This document shows, piece after piece, positions 45,494-55,047 of a stretch of DNA of 64,000 nucleotides. Under the pieces are notes generated by a model that did no database searches, had not been told where the DNA came from, and saw only the letters and a program-made list of their open reading frames with translations. The stretch's first letter is position 1. The number at the start of each line of letters is the position of its first letter. This DNA comes from Mycetocola spongiae (GTDB taxonomy: Bacteria > Actinomycetota > Actinomycetes > Actinomycetales > Microbacteriaceae): the NCBI RefSeq assembly GCF_020424085.1, contig NZ_CP080203.1, positions 496,001-560,000 on the forward strand. Reading direction: 5' to 3'. A program made the translations under genes and the position numbers.

Positions 45494-46414
45494 GTGAAAA
45501 TCATCTTTGCCGGCACACCCGAGGTGGCCCTACCCAGCCTGGAGGCTCTCCTCGGCGGCGATCACGACGTCATCCGGGTCCTCAGCCGGCCCGATGCCCC
45601 GCTCGGCCGCAAGCGCGTCCTGACCCCGTCTCCCGTGGCTGCGCTGGCCCAGGAGCGCGGCATTCCCGTGAGCAAGGCCACCCGCCTGGACGGCGAGGTG
45701 GCGCGGGAACTGGCCGAGCTTGATGCCGATCTGGGCGTGGTCGTGGCCTATGGCGGGCTGATCCGCGAGCCGCTGCTGAGCGCACCGCGCCTGGGCTGGA
45801 TCAACCTTCACTTCTCGCTGCTGCCCGCCTGGCGCGGGGCCGCCCCGGTGCAGCACTCCCTGATCCACGGCGATACCGTGACCGGCGCCGATGTTTTTCA
45901 GCTGGTGGCGGCGCTGGACGCGGGGGAGATCCTCGGCGAGCTGACCCACCAGATCCACCCCGATGCCACCGCCGGGGACCTCCTGGCGGAGCTTGCGGTC
46001 TCCGGGGCCGAACTGCTGGCCCGCGTGGTGGACGAACTCGCGGCGGGAACCGCGCGGCCGCGCCCGCAGGAGGGCGAACCCACCCTGGCCGGCAAGCTCG
46101 GCCTGGAGGACGGCGCACTGCACTTTGGCCTGCCCGGCCGGGAGGTCTATAACCGCTTCCGCGGGGTCACCCCCGAGCCCGGCGCCCATACCCTCGTGGA
46201 CGGCGTGCGGATGAAGATCCTGGAGGCGCGCCTGCATCCCGAGGTATCGCTGGAACCCGGCGCGATTCGTTTTCTGAATAAAAAAGTACTCGTGGGCTGC
46301 GCCGAGGGCGCGCTCGAACTGATCCGGGTCCAGCCCAGCGGTCGTCCCGGCATGAACGCCGGCGACTGGTGGCGCGGGCTCGGCACCAACCCCGAACCGG
46401 AGGCCCAGCGATGA
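45494..46414 (+). CDS. fmt: Methionyl-tRNA formyltransferase
   Basis: Fmt formylates initiator Met-tRNA using 10-formyl-tetrahydrofolate. The 306-residue product has FAGTPEVALPSLEAL at the N-terminus. The catalytic Asn-His-Asp set appears in INLHFSLLPAWRGAAPVQ and GDTVTGADVFQLVAALDAG. The C-terminal tRNA-binding domain runs from about 205. The start is GTG, 15 bases after priA. The stop overlaps rsmB as ATGA. Confidence 0.96.
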   Translation: MKIIFAGTPEVALPSLEALLGGDHDVIRVLSRPDAPLGRKRVLTPSPVAALAQERGIPVSKATRLDGEVARELAELDADLGVVVAYGGLIREPLLSAPRLGWINLHFSLLPAWRGAAPVQHSLIHGDTVTGADVFQLVAALDAGEILGELTHQIHPDATAGDLLAELAVSGAELLARVVDELAAGTARPRPQEGEPTLAGKLGLEDGALHFGLPGREVYNRFRGVTPEPGAHTLVDGVRMKILEARLHPEVSLEPGAIRFLNKKVLVGCAEGALELIRVQPSGRPGMNAGDWWRGLGTNPEPEAQR

Positions 46415-47952
46415 GCACCACAGATCCCCACTCGTCCTCCGGCCCGCGCCGCGCCACGCGCGATGGGCACCGCGATAATCGTCCAGCGCGGCGCAGCGAT
46501 CACGAGGCCGCGCGCCGCGGCGATGCCCCCGGCCGCGGCGAGGGTTCGCGCCCGGGCCGCGCCGCCGCCCGCGCGGGTGATGCCGTGCAGCCCGCGCGCC
46601 GCGTGGCCTTTGACGTCCTCACAGCGGTGCGTCACGATGACGCCTATGCCAACCTGCTGCTGCCCACCGCGATCCGTCGCGCGGGCCTGAATACCGCCGA
46701 TGCCGGCCTGGCCACCGAGCTCTGTTATGGCAGCCTGCGCATGCGCGGCTATTATGACCGCGTGATCGAGCTGGCCTCGGGTCGCCCCGTGGGCGAGATC
46801 GACGAGGCCATCCTGGATGTGCTGCGCCTCGGCGTGCACCAGCTGCTGGCCACGCGCGTCGCGAGCCATGCCGCGGTTAACGAATCGGTATCGCTCGCGC
46901 GCGAGGTGGGCTCGCGCTCGGCCACCGGCTTTGTCAACGGCGTGCTGCGCGGGATCACCCGCACCGAACCCGAGGTCTGGCGCGAGAAGGTGGCCGCGGC
47001 CGCCTCGGGCGAGGACGACCGCCTGAGTGCGCTCTATTCCCACCCCACCTGGATCGTGCGTGCCCTGCGCCAGGCGCTGCGCGCCGAGGGCCGCGTGGAG
47101 GAGCTGGAGGAGCTGCTGGCCGCGGATAATATCGCGCCCGCCGTGACCTATATTGCCCTTCCCGGCCAGGCCGAGCGCCCCGCCGAGGGCGAACCCACCG
47201 CATATTCCCCGCTCGGTTTCCACCTCGGGGGCGGCGATCCCGAGGCCGTGATTCGTGCTGCCCGCGGCCTGATCCGGGTGCAGGACGAGGGCTCGCAGCT
47301 CGCGGCCCTGGCCCTGAGCCGCGCCCGCGCGGTGACCCCGGGGGAGAGCTGGCAGGATCTGTGTGCCGGCCCCGGCGGTAAGGCCGTCCTGCTGGGTGCC
47401 GAGGCGCTCGCCTCGGGGGCCACGCTTGTGGCCAATGAGGTGGTTCCGGCCCGCGCCGAGCTGGTGCGCAAGGCCCTCGCCGTGCTGCCCGAGCCGATCG
47501 AGGTGCGGGAGGGGGACGCCCGCATCTGGGGCGAGCTCTACCCGCACAGCGCCGATCGTATCCTCGTGGATGCCCCGTGCACCGGGCTGGGGGCGCTGCG
47601 CCGCCGCCCCGAGGCGCGCTGGCGAAAAACCGCGAAGGACCTCGCCGATCTGGGGGTCATCCAGGCCGATCTGTTCCAGTCGGCCCTCGGGGCGCTGCGC
47701 CCGGGCGGCATCCTCGCCTATGTCACCTGTTCCCCGCATATCGCCGAGACCCGCGGCGTGGTGAGCGAGGGCCTGCGCCGACACCCCGAGATTGAGCTGC
47801 TGGATACCGTGGGCATCCTGGAATCGCTGACCGATTCCCCGCTGGATCTGGGTGAGGGTCTGCGCCACGGCTCGGGCAGCACCGTGCAGCTGTGGCCGCA
47901 CCGCCACGGCACCGACGCGATGTTTATCGCGCTTCTGCACCGTCCTGCCTAG
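46411..47952 (+). CDS. rsmB: 16S rRNA cytosine(967)-C5 methyltransferase RsmB family (NOL1/NOP2/Sun)
   Basis: The family methylates a cytosine of 16S rRNA in the small subunit. The 513-residue product has a charged, Arg-rich N-terminal region (1-65). An N-terminal NusB-like domain (about 66-200, RVAFDVLTAVRHDDAYANLL) and the Rossmann methyltransferase domain follow. The latter has DLCAGPGGKAVLLG, the two catalytic Cys segments DAPCTGLGALRRRPEARWR and YVTCSPH. ATG 46411 overlaps the fmt stop; earlier in-frame codons belong to the fmt overlap. Confidence 0.94.
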   Translation: MSTTDPHSSSGPRRATRDGHRDNRPARRSDHEAARRGDAPGRGEGSRPGRAAARAGDAVQPARRVAFDVLTAVRHDDAYANLLLPTAIRRAGLNTADAGLATELCYGSLRMRGYYDRVIELASGRPVGEIDEAILDVLRLGVHQLLATRVASHAAVNESVSLAREVGSRSATGFVNGVLRGITRTEPEVWREKVAAAASGEDDRLSALYSHPTWIVRALRQALRAEGRVEELEELLAADNIAPAVTYIALPGQAERPAEGEPTAYSPLGFHLGGGDPEAVIRAARGLIRVQDEGSQLAALALSRARAVTPGESWQDLCAGPGGKAVLLGAEALASGATLVANEVVPARAELVRKALAVLPEPIEVREGDARIWGELYPHSADRILVDAPCTGLGALRRRPEARWRKTAKDLADLGVIQADLFQSALGALRPGGILAYVTCSPHIAETRGVVSEGLRRHPEIELLDTVGILESLTDSPLDLGEGLRHGSGSTVQLWPHRHGTDAMFIALLHRPA

Positions 47953-48045
47953 CGACCGCGCGGAGGGGTGCATTTAAGCGCGCCTCCGCCTGTGGTCAGG
48001 CCACATCTGCCACACTGGGAGTATCCCCGAGAGAAAGCGGAACCG

Positions 48046-48567
48046 ATGACCCAGCCCCACCCCCGGTATCGCCTGGTTATTGCCGCCGCGGCCCTCGCGC
48101 TGCTCACGCTCTCCGGCTGCTCCGCGCTCGGCCCGGGGGAGAGCGGCCCCGAGCGCAATGACGTGGGGGAGATCGTGACCGCGGGGAAGGCCGATATCTT
48201 CGCGCTTCAGGTGGGGGACTGCCTGAATAATGTGGAAAACGGCCAGACCACCAATGCCGATGCCGTGCCCTGCTCCACGGAACACGACCTCGAGGTATTT
48301 TCCCTCCATACGATCACCGCGGATGATTTTGATCCCGCGATCGAGGGCTATCCGGGCGATGACCGGGTGGCCACGCTCTCCCGCGATGTCTGTACGGCGG
48401 GTTTCACCGAGTTCATCGGCGTGCCCCCCGAGGGTGCGGAGCACTCCTATTTTGTGTTCTCTCCCACGATGGAGAGCTGGATGCGGATGAATGATCGCAT
48501 CATCGCGTGCACCGCCCATAACAACAGCGGCAAAACCACCGGCACCCTCGCCGGGATCGGCCGCTAG
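48046..48567 (+). CDS. Septum-formation-like lipoprotein A (paralogue of the gene at 49500)
   Basis: A 173-residue lipoprotein with signal peptide and lipobox LSGC (C25). The extracellular part has the pattern of the actinobacterial 'septum formation' domain: DIFALQVGDCLNN, VPCSTEHDLEVF, two further Cys (DVCTAGF, IIACTAH) likely forming disulfides, and a closing KTTGTLAGIGR. The family function is not well defined; the name comes from one described member. GAGAGAAAGCGG precedes the ATG at 48046. It is related along its whole length to the lipoprotein on the other side of rpe. Confidence 0.8.
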   Translation: MTQPHPRYRLVIAAAALALLTLSGCSALGPGESGPERNDVGEIVTAGKADIFALQVGDCLNNVENGQTTNADAVPCSTEHDLEVFSLHTITADDFDPAIEGYPGDDRVATLSRDVCTAGFTEFIGVPPEGAEHSYFVFSPTMESWMRMNDRIIACTAHNNSGKTTGTLAGIGR

Positions 48568-48636
48568 GGCGCACATCCGTGCAGCCGGCCGGGTGCCGGA
48601 TTCGCCGGGCGCGATGCTCGCCCTAAACTGGGTGGC

Positions 48637-49299
48637 ATGACAGTCAGGATCAACCCGAGCATTCTTGCCGCGGATTTTGTAAACCTTCAGCGCGACCTCG
48701 AGGTTATCGCCTCGGCCGACCTCGTCCACGTGGACGTCATGGATAATCACTTTGTCCCGAACCTCACGTTTGGGCCGCAGATGGTGGGTCGCATCCAGGA
48801 TGTCTCGCCGATTCCGCTCGACGTGCACCTGATGATCTCCGATGCCGACCGCACCGCGCCGGAATATGCCGAGCTTGGTGCCGCCTCGGTCACGTTCCAC
48901 GCCGAGGCCGCGACCGACCCGGTGGCACTCGCCCGCCGGCTGCGGGAGATCGGCGCGCGCGCCGGAATCGCCCTGAAGCCCGGCACCGCCGTGGAGCCCT
49001 ATCTGGAACTGATGGACGAGTTTGACCAGATCCTGATCATGACGGTGGAGCCCGGATTTGGCGGCCAGTCGTTTATGCCCGAGACCATGCCCAAGCTCAC
49101 GCTGCTTGCCGCCGAGGCGCGCCGCCGCGGCAGCGATATCTGGCTGCAGGTGGATGGTGGTATCAACGAGTCCACGATCTCCCAGGCCGCCGAGGCCGGG
49201 GCCAATACCTTTGTGGCCGGTTCCGCCGTATTTGGCAAGGATAACCCGGCGCTTGCAATCGCCGAGCTGCGCGCGAGCGCGCAGGCCCATAGCCACTAA
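48637..49299 (+). CDS. rpe: Ribulose-phosphate 3-epimerase
   Basis: Rpe interconverts ribulose-5-phosphate and xylulose-5-phosphate in the pentose phosphate pathway. The 220-residue TIM-barrel protein has the metal and acid-base residues in HVDVMDNHFVPNLTFGP and DVHLMI, with MTVEPGFGGQSFMPE near the second catalytic Asp (LQVDGGIN). It lies alone between two lipoprotein genes and is followed by a long hairpin. Confidence 0.97.
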   Translation: MTVRINPSILAADFVNLQRDLEVIASADLVHVDVMDNHFVPNLTFGPQMVGRIQDVSPIPLDVHLMISDADRTAPEYAELGAASVTFHAEAATDPVALARRLREIGARAGIALKPGTAVEPYLELMDEFDQILIMTVEPGFGGQSFMPETMPKLTLLAAEARRRGSDIWLQVDGGINESTISQAAEAGANTFVAGSAVFGKDNPALAIAELRASAQAHSH

Positions 49300-49310
49300 T
49301 TCCCCGCATT

Positions 49311-49354
49311 AGCACCGGCCGGACCCGCACCGCGGGCCCGGCCGGTGCTCTTCT
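49311..49354 (+). terminator. Long hairpin after rpe
   Basis: AGCACCGGCCGG (49311-49322) pairs with CCGGCCGGTGCT (49338-49349), and CCCGC (49324-49328) pairs with GCGGG (49332-49336) in the same stem, with one A-C mismatch between. CTTCT follows. It starts 12 bases after the stop. The T-tract is weak but the stem is very stable. Confidence 0.75.
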
Positions 49355-49499
49355 CATTGCCGCGCCGACCCCGCTACCCGACAGGTATGCCTCTATTTTT
49401 GGCCTCCGCCCCGCCGCGAAATCCGCGATAAACCAGGATGGGTCACGCATTAACTCTGTCCGTACTCAGCATTTAGCACACAGCACCAAAGGAAATATC

Positions 49500-49991
49500 G
49501 TGAATCGCTTCTCCATTCCCACCCGCCTCGCCTCGCTTGCCCTCGGGCTGGGGATGGGCCTCACCCTCATCGGGTGCACCACCGCGCCCGCCGTGCGCGA
49601 TAACGCCGGACAGGTTGTGGAGTCCGGAATCACGGACGTATTCGCGATTAAGATCGGCGATTGCATGGACGAGCAGACCGGAGCCACCGAGGTCTCCGAT
49701 GTTCCCACGGTTCCCTGCGGCGACCCCCACGACGAGGAGGTCTTTGGCGAGTTCACCGTGGACGGTAATGACTTCCCGGGCGATGACGAGATGTCGGAGA
49801 TTGCGTTTAACGGATGTGTTGACCGTTTTAACGATTTTATCGGCCTCTCCTATGAGGAATCCGGGCTCGATTTTTATCCCCTGACCCCGACCTCCACCGG
49901 CTGGACCATGCAGAACGACCGCACCATCAACTGCGTGGCCTATGACCCCTCGGCCAAGACCACAGGCAGCCTCGCGGGCGCCGCGCGCTAG
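49500..49991 (+). CDS. Septum-formation-like lipoprotein B (paralogue of the gene at 48046)
   Basis: A 163-residue lipoprotein with lipobox LIGC (C26). Its mature part follows the same plan as the first lipoprotein: DVFAIKIGDCMDE, VPCGDPHDEEVF, FNGCVDRF, a WTMQNDRTINC segment and a closing KTTGSLAGAAR. The four extracellular Cys are conserved between the two. GTG 49500 follows AAAGGA at a good distance. It is closed by a perfect terminator. The role is unknown; location on the outer face of the membrane is inferred from the lipobox. Confidence 0.8.
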   Translation: MNRFSIPTRLASLALGLGMGLTLIGCTTAPAVRDNAGQVVESGITDVFAIKIGDCMDEQTGATEVSDVPTVPCGDPHDEEVFGEFTVDGNDFPGDDEMSEIAFNGCVDRFNDFIGLSYEESGLDFYPLTPTSTGWTMQNDRTINCVAYDPSAKTTGSLAGAAR

Positions 49992-50007
49992 CCACCCGCG
50001 ACAACCT

Positions 50008-50051
50008 CCGGCCCGTTCCCCGCCACCGCGCGGGGAACGGGCCGGTTTTTT
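50008..50051 (+). terminator. Rho-independent terminator after the second lipoprotein
   Basis: CCGGCCCGTTCCCCGC (50008-50023) pairs perfectly with GCGGGGAACGGGCCGG (50030-50045) across a six-base loop, followed by six T residues. It separates the lipoprotein from the his operon. Confidence 0.95.
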
Positions 50052-50137
50052 GTCCAGCTACCCCGAAATATTGCGCATAATTCCCGATTATGCCGCCGAT
50101 GGTACTTCACCACCCCGCGACCTAGTACCCTGAGAGC

Positions 50138-50401
50138 GTGAAGAGTTTCGACACCCTATTTTCCGAGTTGAGCCAGAAGGCCATCGACCGACCCGAGGGC
50201 TCCCTCACCGTCGCCGAGCTGGACCGTGGCATCCACGGAATCGGCAAGAAGATCGTGGAGGAGGCCGCCGAGGTATGGATGGCCGCCGAGTTCCAGTCCA
50301 ATGACGAGGCCGCCGAGGAGATCTCGCAGCTGCTCTACCACCTGCAGGTCATGATGATCGCCAAGGGACTTTCCCTGGAGGACGTGTACCGACATCTGTG
50401 A
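50138..50401 (+). CDS. hisE: Phosphoribosyl-ATP pyrophosphatase
   Basis: HisE removes pyrophosphate from phosphoribosyl-ATP, step 2 of histidine synthesis. The 87-residue product is a standalone HisE with the MazG-like acidic motif [16 protein letters not shown] and the second helix [21 protein letters not shown] 50138 gives the normal N-terminus. hisI is a separate gene downstream. Confidence 0.95.
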   Translation: MKSFDTLFSELSQKAIDRPEGSLTVAELDRGIHGIGKKIVEEAAEVWMAAEFQSNDEAAEEISQLLYHLQVMMIAKGLSLEDVYRHL

Positions 50402-50464
50402 AGCGCCCGCGCTTCCCGCTGTTCCCCACGCTTTTGATCACTAGACCCCGTTAGGGCACCCATC

Positions 50465-51304
50465 ATGCTTCGTATCGCCATTCCCAATAAGGGCTCACTG
50501 TCCGAAACCGCCACCCTCATGTTGTCCGAGGCCGGCTATGCCACGCGCCGCGACCCGAAGGAACTGCACCTTCTCGACGCCGATAACGACGTGGAGTTCT
50601 TTTTCCTGCGCCCCCGCGATATCGCCACCTATGTGGGCTCGGGCGCGCTGGATGTGGGCATCACCGGCCGCGATCTGCTCCTGGACTCCGGTTCGGAGGC
50701 CATCGAGGTGGAGCCGCTGAACTTCGGAGACTCCACGTTCCGCTTCGCCGGCCCCTCCGGTAAATACTCCACGCTTGCCGATCTTGAGGGTGTGCGCGTG
50801 GCCACGAGCTATCCGGGGCTGGTCCGCGATTTCCTCGCCGGACACGGCGTGACCGCGGTGCTGGTAAACCTCGACGGCGCCGTGGAATCCGCGGTGCAGC
50901 TCGGCGTGGCCGATGCCGTGGCCGATGTGGTATCCACGGGGGCCACCCTGCGCAAGGCCGGGCTGGACATCTTTGGTCCCGTGATCCTGGACTCCACCGC
51001 GGTGCTGATCCGTTCACACGAGGAAAAGCCGGGCCTGGCCACGCTGCGCCGCCGGCTCGAGGGCGTTCAGGTCGCCCGCCAGTACGTGATGATGGACTAT
51101 GACCTGCCGCTGGAGCTGCTGGATCGGGCCACCGCGATTGCCGGCGGACGCCAGTCGCCCACGGTCTCGCCGCTGCGCGATCCCGAGTGGGTTGCCGTGC
51201 GGGTCATGGTGCCCAAGCGCCGCACCGCCAAGATCATGGACGCGCTCTACGAGATTGGCGCGCGCGCCATCCTGGTCAGCGCCATTCACGCCGCGCGCCT
51301 CTAG
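50465..51304 (+). CDS. hisG: ATP phosphoribosyltransferase (long form)
   Basis: HisG starts histidine synthesis by joining ATP and PRPP. The 279-residue product is the long form. The catalytic domain opens with [20 protein letters not shown] and carries the PRPP-binding segment [16 protein letters not shown] (about 154-169). A C-terminal regulatory domain (about 205-279) binds histidine in other members. It lies 63 bases after hisE with no visible attenuator. Confidence 0.96.
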   Translation: MLRIAIPNKGSLSETATLMLSEAGYATRRDPKELHLLDADNDVEFFFLRPRDIATYVGSGALDVGITGRDLLLDSGSEAIEVEPLNFGDSTFRFAGPSGKYSTLADLEGVRVATSYPGLVRDFLAGHGVTAVLVNLDGAVESAVQLGVADAVADVVSTGATLRKAGLDIFGPVILDSTAVLIRSHEEKPGLATLRRRLEGVQVARQYVMMDYDLPLELLDRATAIAGGRQSPTVSPLRDPEWVAVRVMVPKRRTAKIMDALYEIGARAILVSAIHAARL

Positions 51305-51316
51305 GGGAGGGTCATC

Positions 51317-52081
51317 ATGACGCTAGCAACCCGTGTGATTCCCTGTCTCGACGTGGCCGCCGGCCGCGTGGTGAAGGGTGTGAATTTTCAGAATCTGCGC
51401 GATCAGGGTGATCCCGTGGAACTTGCGGCCAATTATGCCGCCCAGGGCGCCGATGAGATCACGTTCCTGGATGTCACCGCGACCGTGGATGGCCGCGCGA
51501 CCACCTATGACGTGGTCACCCGCACCGCCGAGCAGGTTTTTGTGCCGCTCACGGTGGGGGGCGGCGTGCGCAGTACCGAGGACGTCGCGCGCCTGCTGGG
51601 CTGCGGCGCGGATAAAATCGGCGTGAATAGCGCTGCCATCGCGCGCCCCGATCTGATCGGCGAGATCGCCGACCGCTTTGGCGCGCAGGTGGTGGTTCTC
51701 TCGCTGGATATCTGCCGCGATCCCGGTGCCCCCTCGGGCTTTGTGGTGACCACCCACGGCGGCCGCGAGAAGACCCAGCTGGATGCGGCGCTCTGGGCCC
51801 GCGAGGCGATTAACCGCGGGGCCGGCGAGCTCCTGGTCAACTCGATCGACGCCGATGGCACTAAGGACGGCTTTGACCTCGAATTGATCACGCTCATGCG
51901 TTCGCTCAGCACCGTGCCCGTGATCGCCTCGGGCGGCGCGGGCGAGCTGGAGCATTTTGCGCCCGCCGTGCTGGCGGGGGCCGATGCGGTCCTGGCCGCG
52001 AGCGTATTCCACTCGGGTTATCTCACGATCGACGCCGTGAAATCCGAGATGGCCCGCGCGGGAATCCCGGTGCGCTCATGA
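51317..52081 (+). CDS. hisF: Imidazole glycerol phosphate synthase subunit HisF
   Basis: HisF is the cyclase half of IGP synthase and uses ammonia from HisH. The 254-residue TIM barrel has the catalytic Asp in [16 protein letters not shown] and the second Asp in [13 protein letters not shown], plus phosphate-binding GGGVR and [16 protein letters not shown] precedes the ATG. hisH and hisA are not in this cluster. It overlaps hisI by four bases. Confidence 0.96.
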   Translation: MTLATRVIPCLDVAAGRVVKGVNFQNLRDQGDPVELAANYAAQGADEITFLDVTATVDGRATTYDVVTRTAEQVFVPLTVGGGVRSTEDVARLLGCGADKIGVNSAAIARPDLIGEIADRFGAQVVVLSLDICRDPGAPSGFVVTTHGGREKTQLDAALWAREAINRGAGELLVNSIDADGTKDGFDLELITLMRSLSTVPVIASGGAGELEHFAPAVLAGADAVLAASVFHSGYLTIDAVKSEMARAGIPVRS

Positions 52082-52461
52082 GCGGCCTCGCCCCGCTGGA
52101 TATCTCCAGCCCCGAGGCCGCGGTGGCCTCGGTGAGTTTTGATGAAAACGGTCTGGCCCCGGCGATCATCCAGGAGCGTGGCACGGGCCGCGTCCTGATG
52201 CTCGGCTATGTAAACGCCGAGGCGCTGCGCCGCACCCTCACCGAGGGACGGGTCACGTTCTGGTCGCGCTCGCGCCGCGAGTATTGGCGCAAGGGAGATA
52301 CCTCCGGACACGCCCAGTACGTTCAGTCGGTGGCCGTAGACTGCGATGCCGATACCCTCCTGATCGAGGTGATCCAGGTGGGCGCCGCGTGCCATACCGG
52401 GGCCCACTCCTGCTTTGATGAACGCGATATTCCCGCGGTCATCGGCGAGCTGCCCGCCTAG
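52078..52461 (+). CDS. hisI: Phosphoribosyl-AMP cyclohydrolase
   Basis: HisI opens the purine ring of phosphoribosyl-AMP, step 3 of the pathway. The 127-residue product shows the metal-binding pattern DCDADTLL and the Cys residues in [12 protein letters not shown], with the substrate segment [20 protein letters not shown]. The ATG overlaps the hisF TGA. Only 32 bases separate it from trpE. Confidence 0.96.
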   Translation: MSGLAPLDISSPEAAVASVSFDENGLAPAIIQERGTGRVLMLGYVNAEALRRTLTEGRVTFWSRSRREYWRKGDTSGHAQYVQSVAVDCDADTLLIEVIQVGAACHTGAHSCFDERDIPAVIGELPA

Positions 52462-52493
52462 TTTTCCACCTCCGCCGAGTCTCGGGAGAAAAA

Positions 52494-54032
52494 ATGAGTA
52501 ACAGCATGTCCGGAACCACCACCCGCGCGGCGTTTAACGCCCTCAGTGCCGCGGGGGAGCACCGCGTGGTTCCGGTGGCCCGGGAGATCTTCGCCGATGG
52601 CGAGACCCCGGTGGGGATCTATCGCAAGCTTGCCGATGGCACCCCCGGGAGCTTCCTGCTGGAATCCGCCGAGCAGGGCGGCATCTGGTCGCGATTCTCC
52701 TTTATCGGCGTCTCGGCCTTTGGAGTTCTCACCGAGGCCGAGGGGCGCACCCGCTGGCTCGACTACGGCCTCAGCGCCGAGCGCGCGCTGGGTGCCGACG
52801 CCCCGGACGCCCCGCTGGACGCGGTGGCGGCCTTTCACGAGCGCTGGGCCGGACCGCGGATCGAGGGCTTTGCGCCGCTGACCGGTGGCCTCGTGGGATA
52901 TATCGGCTGGGAGGCAATCCGGCAGATCGAGAATCTCCCCAATGTGCCCCCGCGCGAGATCGGCGTGCCCGATCAGGCGCTGAGCTTTGTGGAATCCCTC
53001 GCCGTCTGCGACCATCGCTCCGCCACGGTGCGGCTGATCGTAAACGTGCTCCTGGACACGGAGGAGGACGGCGATATCCGCTGGGCGCGCGCGCAGGAGC
53101 AGCTGGACCGGATGCAAACGGCGCTGGCCCGCCCCTCCGAGGCGTTCCTCTCCGAGGCGGACTTCTCCCTCCATGCGGAGCCTACCCACCGCACGCAGGA
53201 GCAGGACTACCTGGACGCCGTGGTGGCCTCCAAGGAGTTCATTCGCGCGGGCGATATCTTCCAGGTGGTGGTCTCGCAGCGCTTTGACCTGGCCTGCCAC
53301 GCCGAGCCCGTGGACGTCTACCGGGTATTGCGGGCGCTCAACCCCAGCCCCTATATGTATCTATTTATGCTCGAGGACGCGGACGGGCGACCGTTCTCGG
53401 TGGTGGGCTCCTCGCCCGAGGCGCTGGTAAAGGCCGAGCGCGGCCACCTGATCACGCATCCCATCGCCGGCTCCCGGCCGCGCGGCACCACCCCCGAGCG
53501 TGATGCCGAACTCGCCGCGGAACTCCTGGCCGATGAGAAGGAGCGCGCCGAGCACCTGATGCTTGTGGACCTCTCGCGTAATGACCTGGCCAAGGTATGC
53601 GAGCCGGGCACGGTGGAGGTCACCGAGTTCATGCGAATCGAGAACTTCAGCCATATCATGCACCTGGTTTCCTCGGTGGAGGGCACCCTCCGCGCGGATG
53701 CCAGCCCCGTGGATATCTTCCGTGCCACGTTCCCCGCGGGCACCCTCTCGGGCGCACCCAAGCCGCGCGCACTCGAGATTATCGACGCCCTGGAGCCCGC
53801 TCAGCGCGGCGTCTACGGCGGAGTTGTGGGCTATTTTGGCCTCTCCGGGGATACCGACCTGGCCATCGCGATCCGCACCGCCACGATCGTGGACGGCGTG
53901 GCCCATGTGCAGGCCGGGGGTGGCCTCGTCGCCGATTCCTCCCCGCGGCTAGAGTTTGAGGAGAGCCAAAATAAGGCCGCCGCCCCGCTGCGCGCCGTGG
54001 CGATCGCCAACGCAATGACAAGGATTTCATGA
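52494..54032 (+). CDS. trpE: Anthranilate synthase component I
   Basis: TrpE makes anthranilate from chorismate with the TrpG glutaminase. The 512-residue product has the chorismate-binding core: AGDIFQVVVSQRFDL, VDLSRNDLAKVCEPG, GTLSGAPKPRALEIID and the final EESQNKAAAPLRA. The Trp-feedback region has LLESAEQGGIWSRFSF. The start follows CGGGAGAAAA. With only 32 bases after hisI and no leader peptide or attenuator, trpE is probably transcribed from the his genes. trpG and trpD are absent. Confidence 0.96.
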   Translation: MSNSMSGTTTRAAFNALSAAGEHRVVPVAREIFADGETPVGIYRKLADGTPGSFLLESAEQGGIWSRFSFIGVSAFGVLTEAEGRTRWLDYGLSAERALGADAPDAPLDAVAAFHERWAGPRIEGFAPLTGGLVGYIGWEAIRQIENLPNVPPREIGVPDQALSFVESLAVCDHRSATVRLIVNVLLDTEEDGDIRWARAQEQLDRMQTALARPSEAFLSEADFSLHAEPTHRTQEQDYLDAVVASKEFIRAGDIFQVVVSQRFDLACHAEPVDVYRVLRALNPSPYMYLFMLEDADGRPFSVVGSSPEALVKAERGHLITHPIAGSRPRGTTPERDAELAAELLADEKERAEHLMLVDLSRNDLAKVCEPGTVEVTEFMRIENFSHIMHLVSSVEGTLRADASPVDIFRATFPAGTLSGAPKPRALEIIDALEPAQRGVYGGVVGYFGLSGDTDLAIAIRTATIVDGVAHVQAGGGLVADSSPRLEFEESQNKAAAPLRAVAIANAMTRIS

Positions 54033-54703
54033 CCGACCCCACCCCCGATACCGCCGCGGACACGCAGCCCACCGCGGAGGCGGAGCGCGCCCGCCGCGGA
54101 AGGCGCGGGAAAAACCGCTCGCTCCTGCTGCTCGTGGCCGCCGGGGCACTCTCGCTGCTGTCCTGGACCCAGTCCTGGAGCACGGTCATCATCACGATGC
54201 CCAGCGGGGGAGAGCAGACGCTGGCAATCGATGGTTCCGTCGCGGCACCCGCACTCACCGCCCTCTCGCTCTCGCTCCTGGCCCTCGTGGCCGCGCTGGC
54301 CATCGCCGGGCGCGGATTCCGCCTGATCCTCGGCGTGCTCGCGATTGTGCTGGGCCTGTGTATTGCGCTGGAATCGGTGCTGTCGATGACGGATCCGGGG
54401 GCCGCCGCCGCGGCCGCGATCACCGCCGCCACCGGGATCGCCGGGAGCGCCTCGGTGCATGCCGTTATCGTCTCGGCCGCGTCCTCTGCCTGGCCGTTCC
54501 TGGCCCTGGCCGGCGCCGTGCTCGCAGTCCTGGGCGGGGCCCTCATCCTCGCCACCGCGCGCAACTGGCCCGGATCCTCCCGCAAATACCAGACCGTGAC
54601 CCCGCGCCTCGCGGTGGATCCCGAGTCCACCCCGGATGCCATCGACAGCTGGGATGACCTCAGCCGCGGCGATGACCCCACCCGGCTCCCGGGCGACCGC
54701 TAA
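54029..54703 (+). CDS. Trp biosynthesis-associated membrane protein
   Basis: A 224-residue protein with a charged N-terminus and about four membrane segments (for example RSLLLLVAAGALSLLSW near 27-45, ALSLSLLALVAALAIA near 75-92, and two more by 180). It belongs to the small family found next to trpE in Actinobacteria; its function is unknown. The ATGA overlap with trpE and position before trpC support a link to tryptophan synthesis. The C-terminal tail (about 185-224) is soluble and acidic. Confidence 0.85.
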   Translation: MTDPTPDTAADTQPTAEAERARRGRRGKNRSLLLLVAAGALSLLSWTQSWSTVIITMPSGGEQTLAIDGSVAAPALTALSLSLLALVAALAIAGRGFRLILGVLAIVLGLCIALESVLSMTDPGAAAAAAITAATGIAGSASVHAVIVSAASSAWPFLALAGAVLAVLGGALILATARNWPGSSRKYQTVTPRLAVDPESTPDAIDSWDDLSRGDDPTRLPGDR

Positions 54704-54813
54704 CCTTCCCGTTCCCCGCCCACGCCCACCGGCTCACCCCGTGCGCGCGTGGGTTTCCACTTCGGACCCCGCCACCCGATAGACTGGCGTGGCCCATTCG
54801 TTTAAGGAGTTTC

Positions 54814-55044
54814 ATGAGCACCGACATTTCAGATCCCGGCCACGGCCACTCGCCCGCTGCCTGGGCCGCCGTCATCGTGATGCTGGTCGCATTCACCATC
54901 GGCACCGTCGCCTTCTGGTTGGACACCGCCTGGCTGGTCTGGGCCTCGGCCGGCCTGCTGGTGGTTGGCGCGCTTCTCGGCTGGATCCTCGCCAAGGCGG
55001 GCTGGGGCGTTGCCGGCCCCAAGTACGTCGCCAAGAGCCACTAG
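54814..55044 (+). CDS. HGxxPAAW family small membrane protein
   Basis: A 76-residue protein carrying the family signature HGHSPAAW (residues 10-17) and two membrane helices (about 18-38 and 43-62). The family is found almost only in Actinobacteria within trp clusters, with no proven role. A strong Shine-Dalgarno (AAGGAG) precedes the ATG. It ends three bases before trpC. Confidence 0.9.
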   Translation: MSTDISDPGHGHSPAAWAAVIVMLVAFTIGTVAFWLDTAWLVWASAGLLVVGALLGWILAKAGWGVAGPKYVAKSH

Positions 55045-55047
55045 ATC

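Noticed and set aside
52462-52493. A trp attenuator or leader peptide before trpE.
   Set aside because: The gap is only 32 bases and has no Trp codons, hairpin or T-run.
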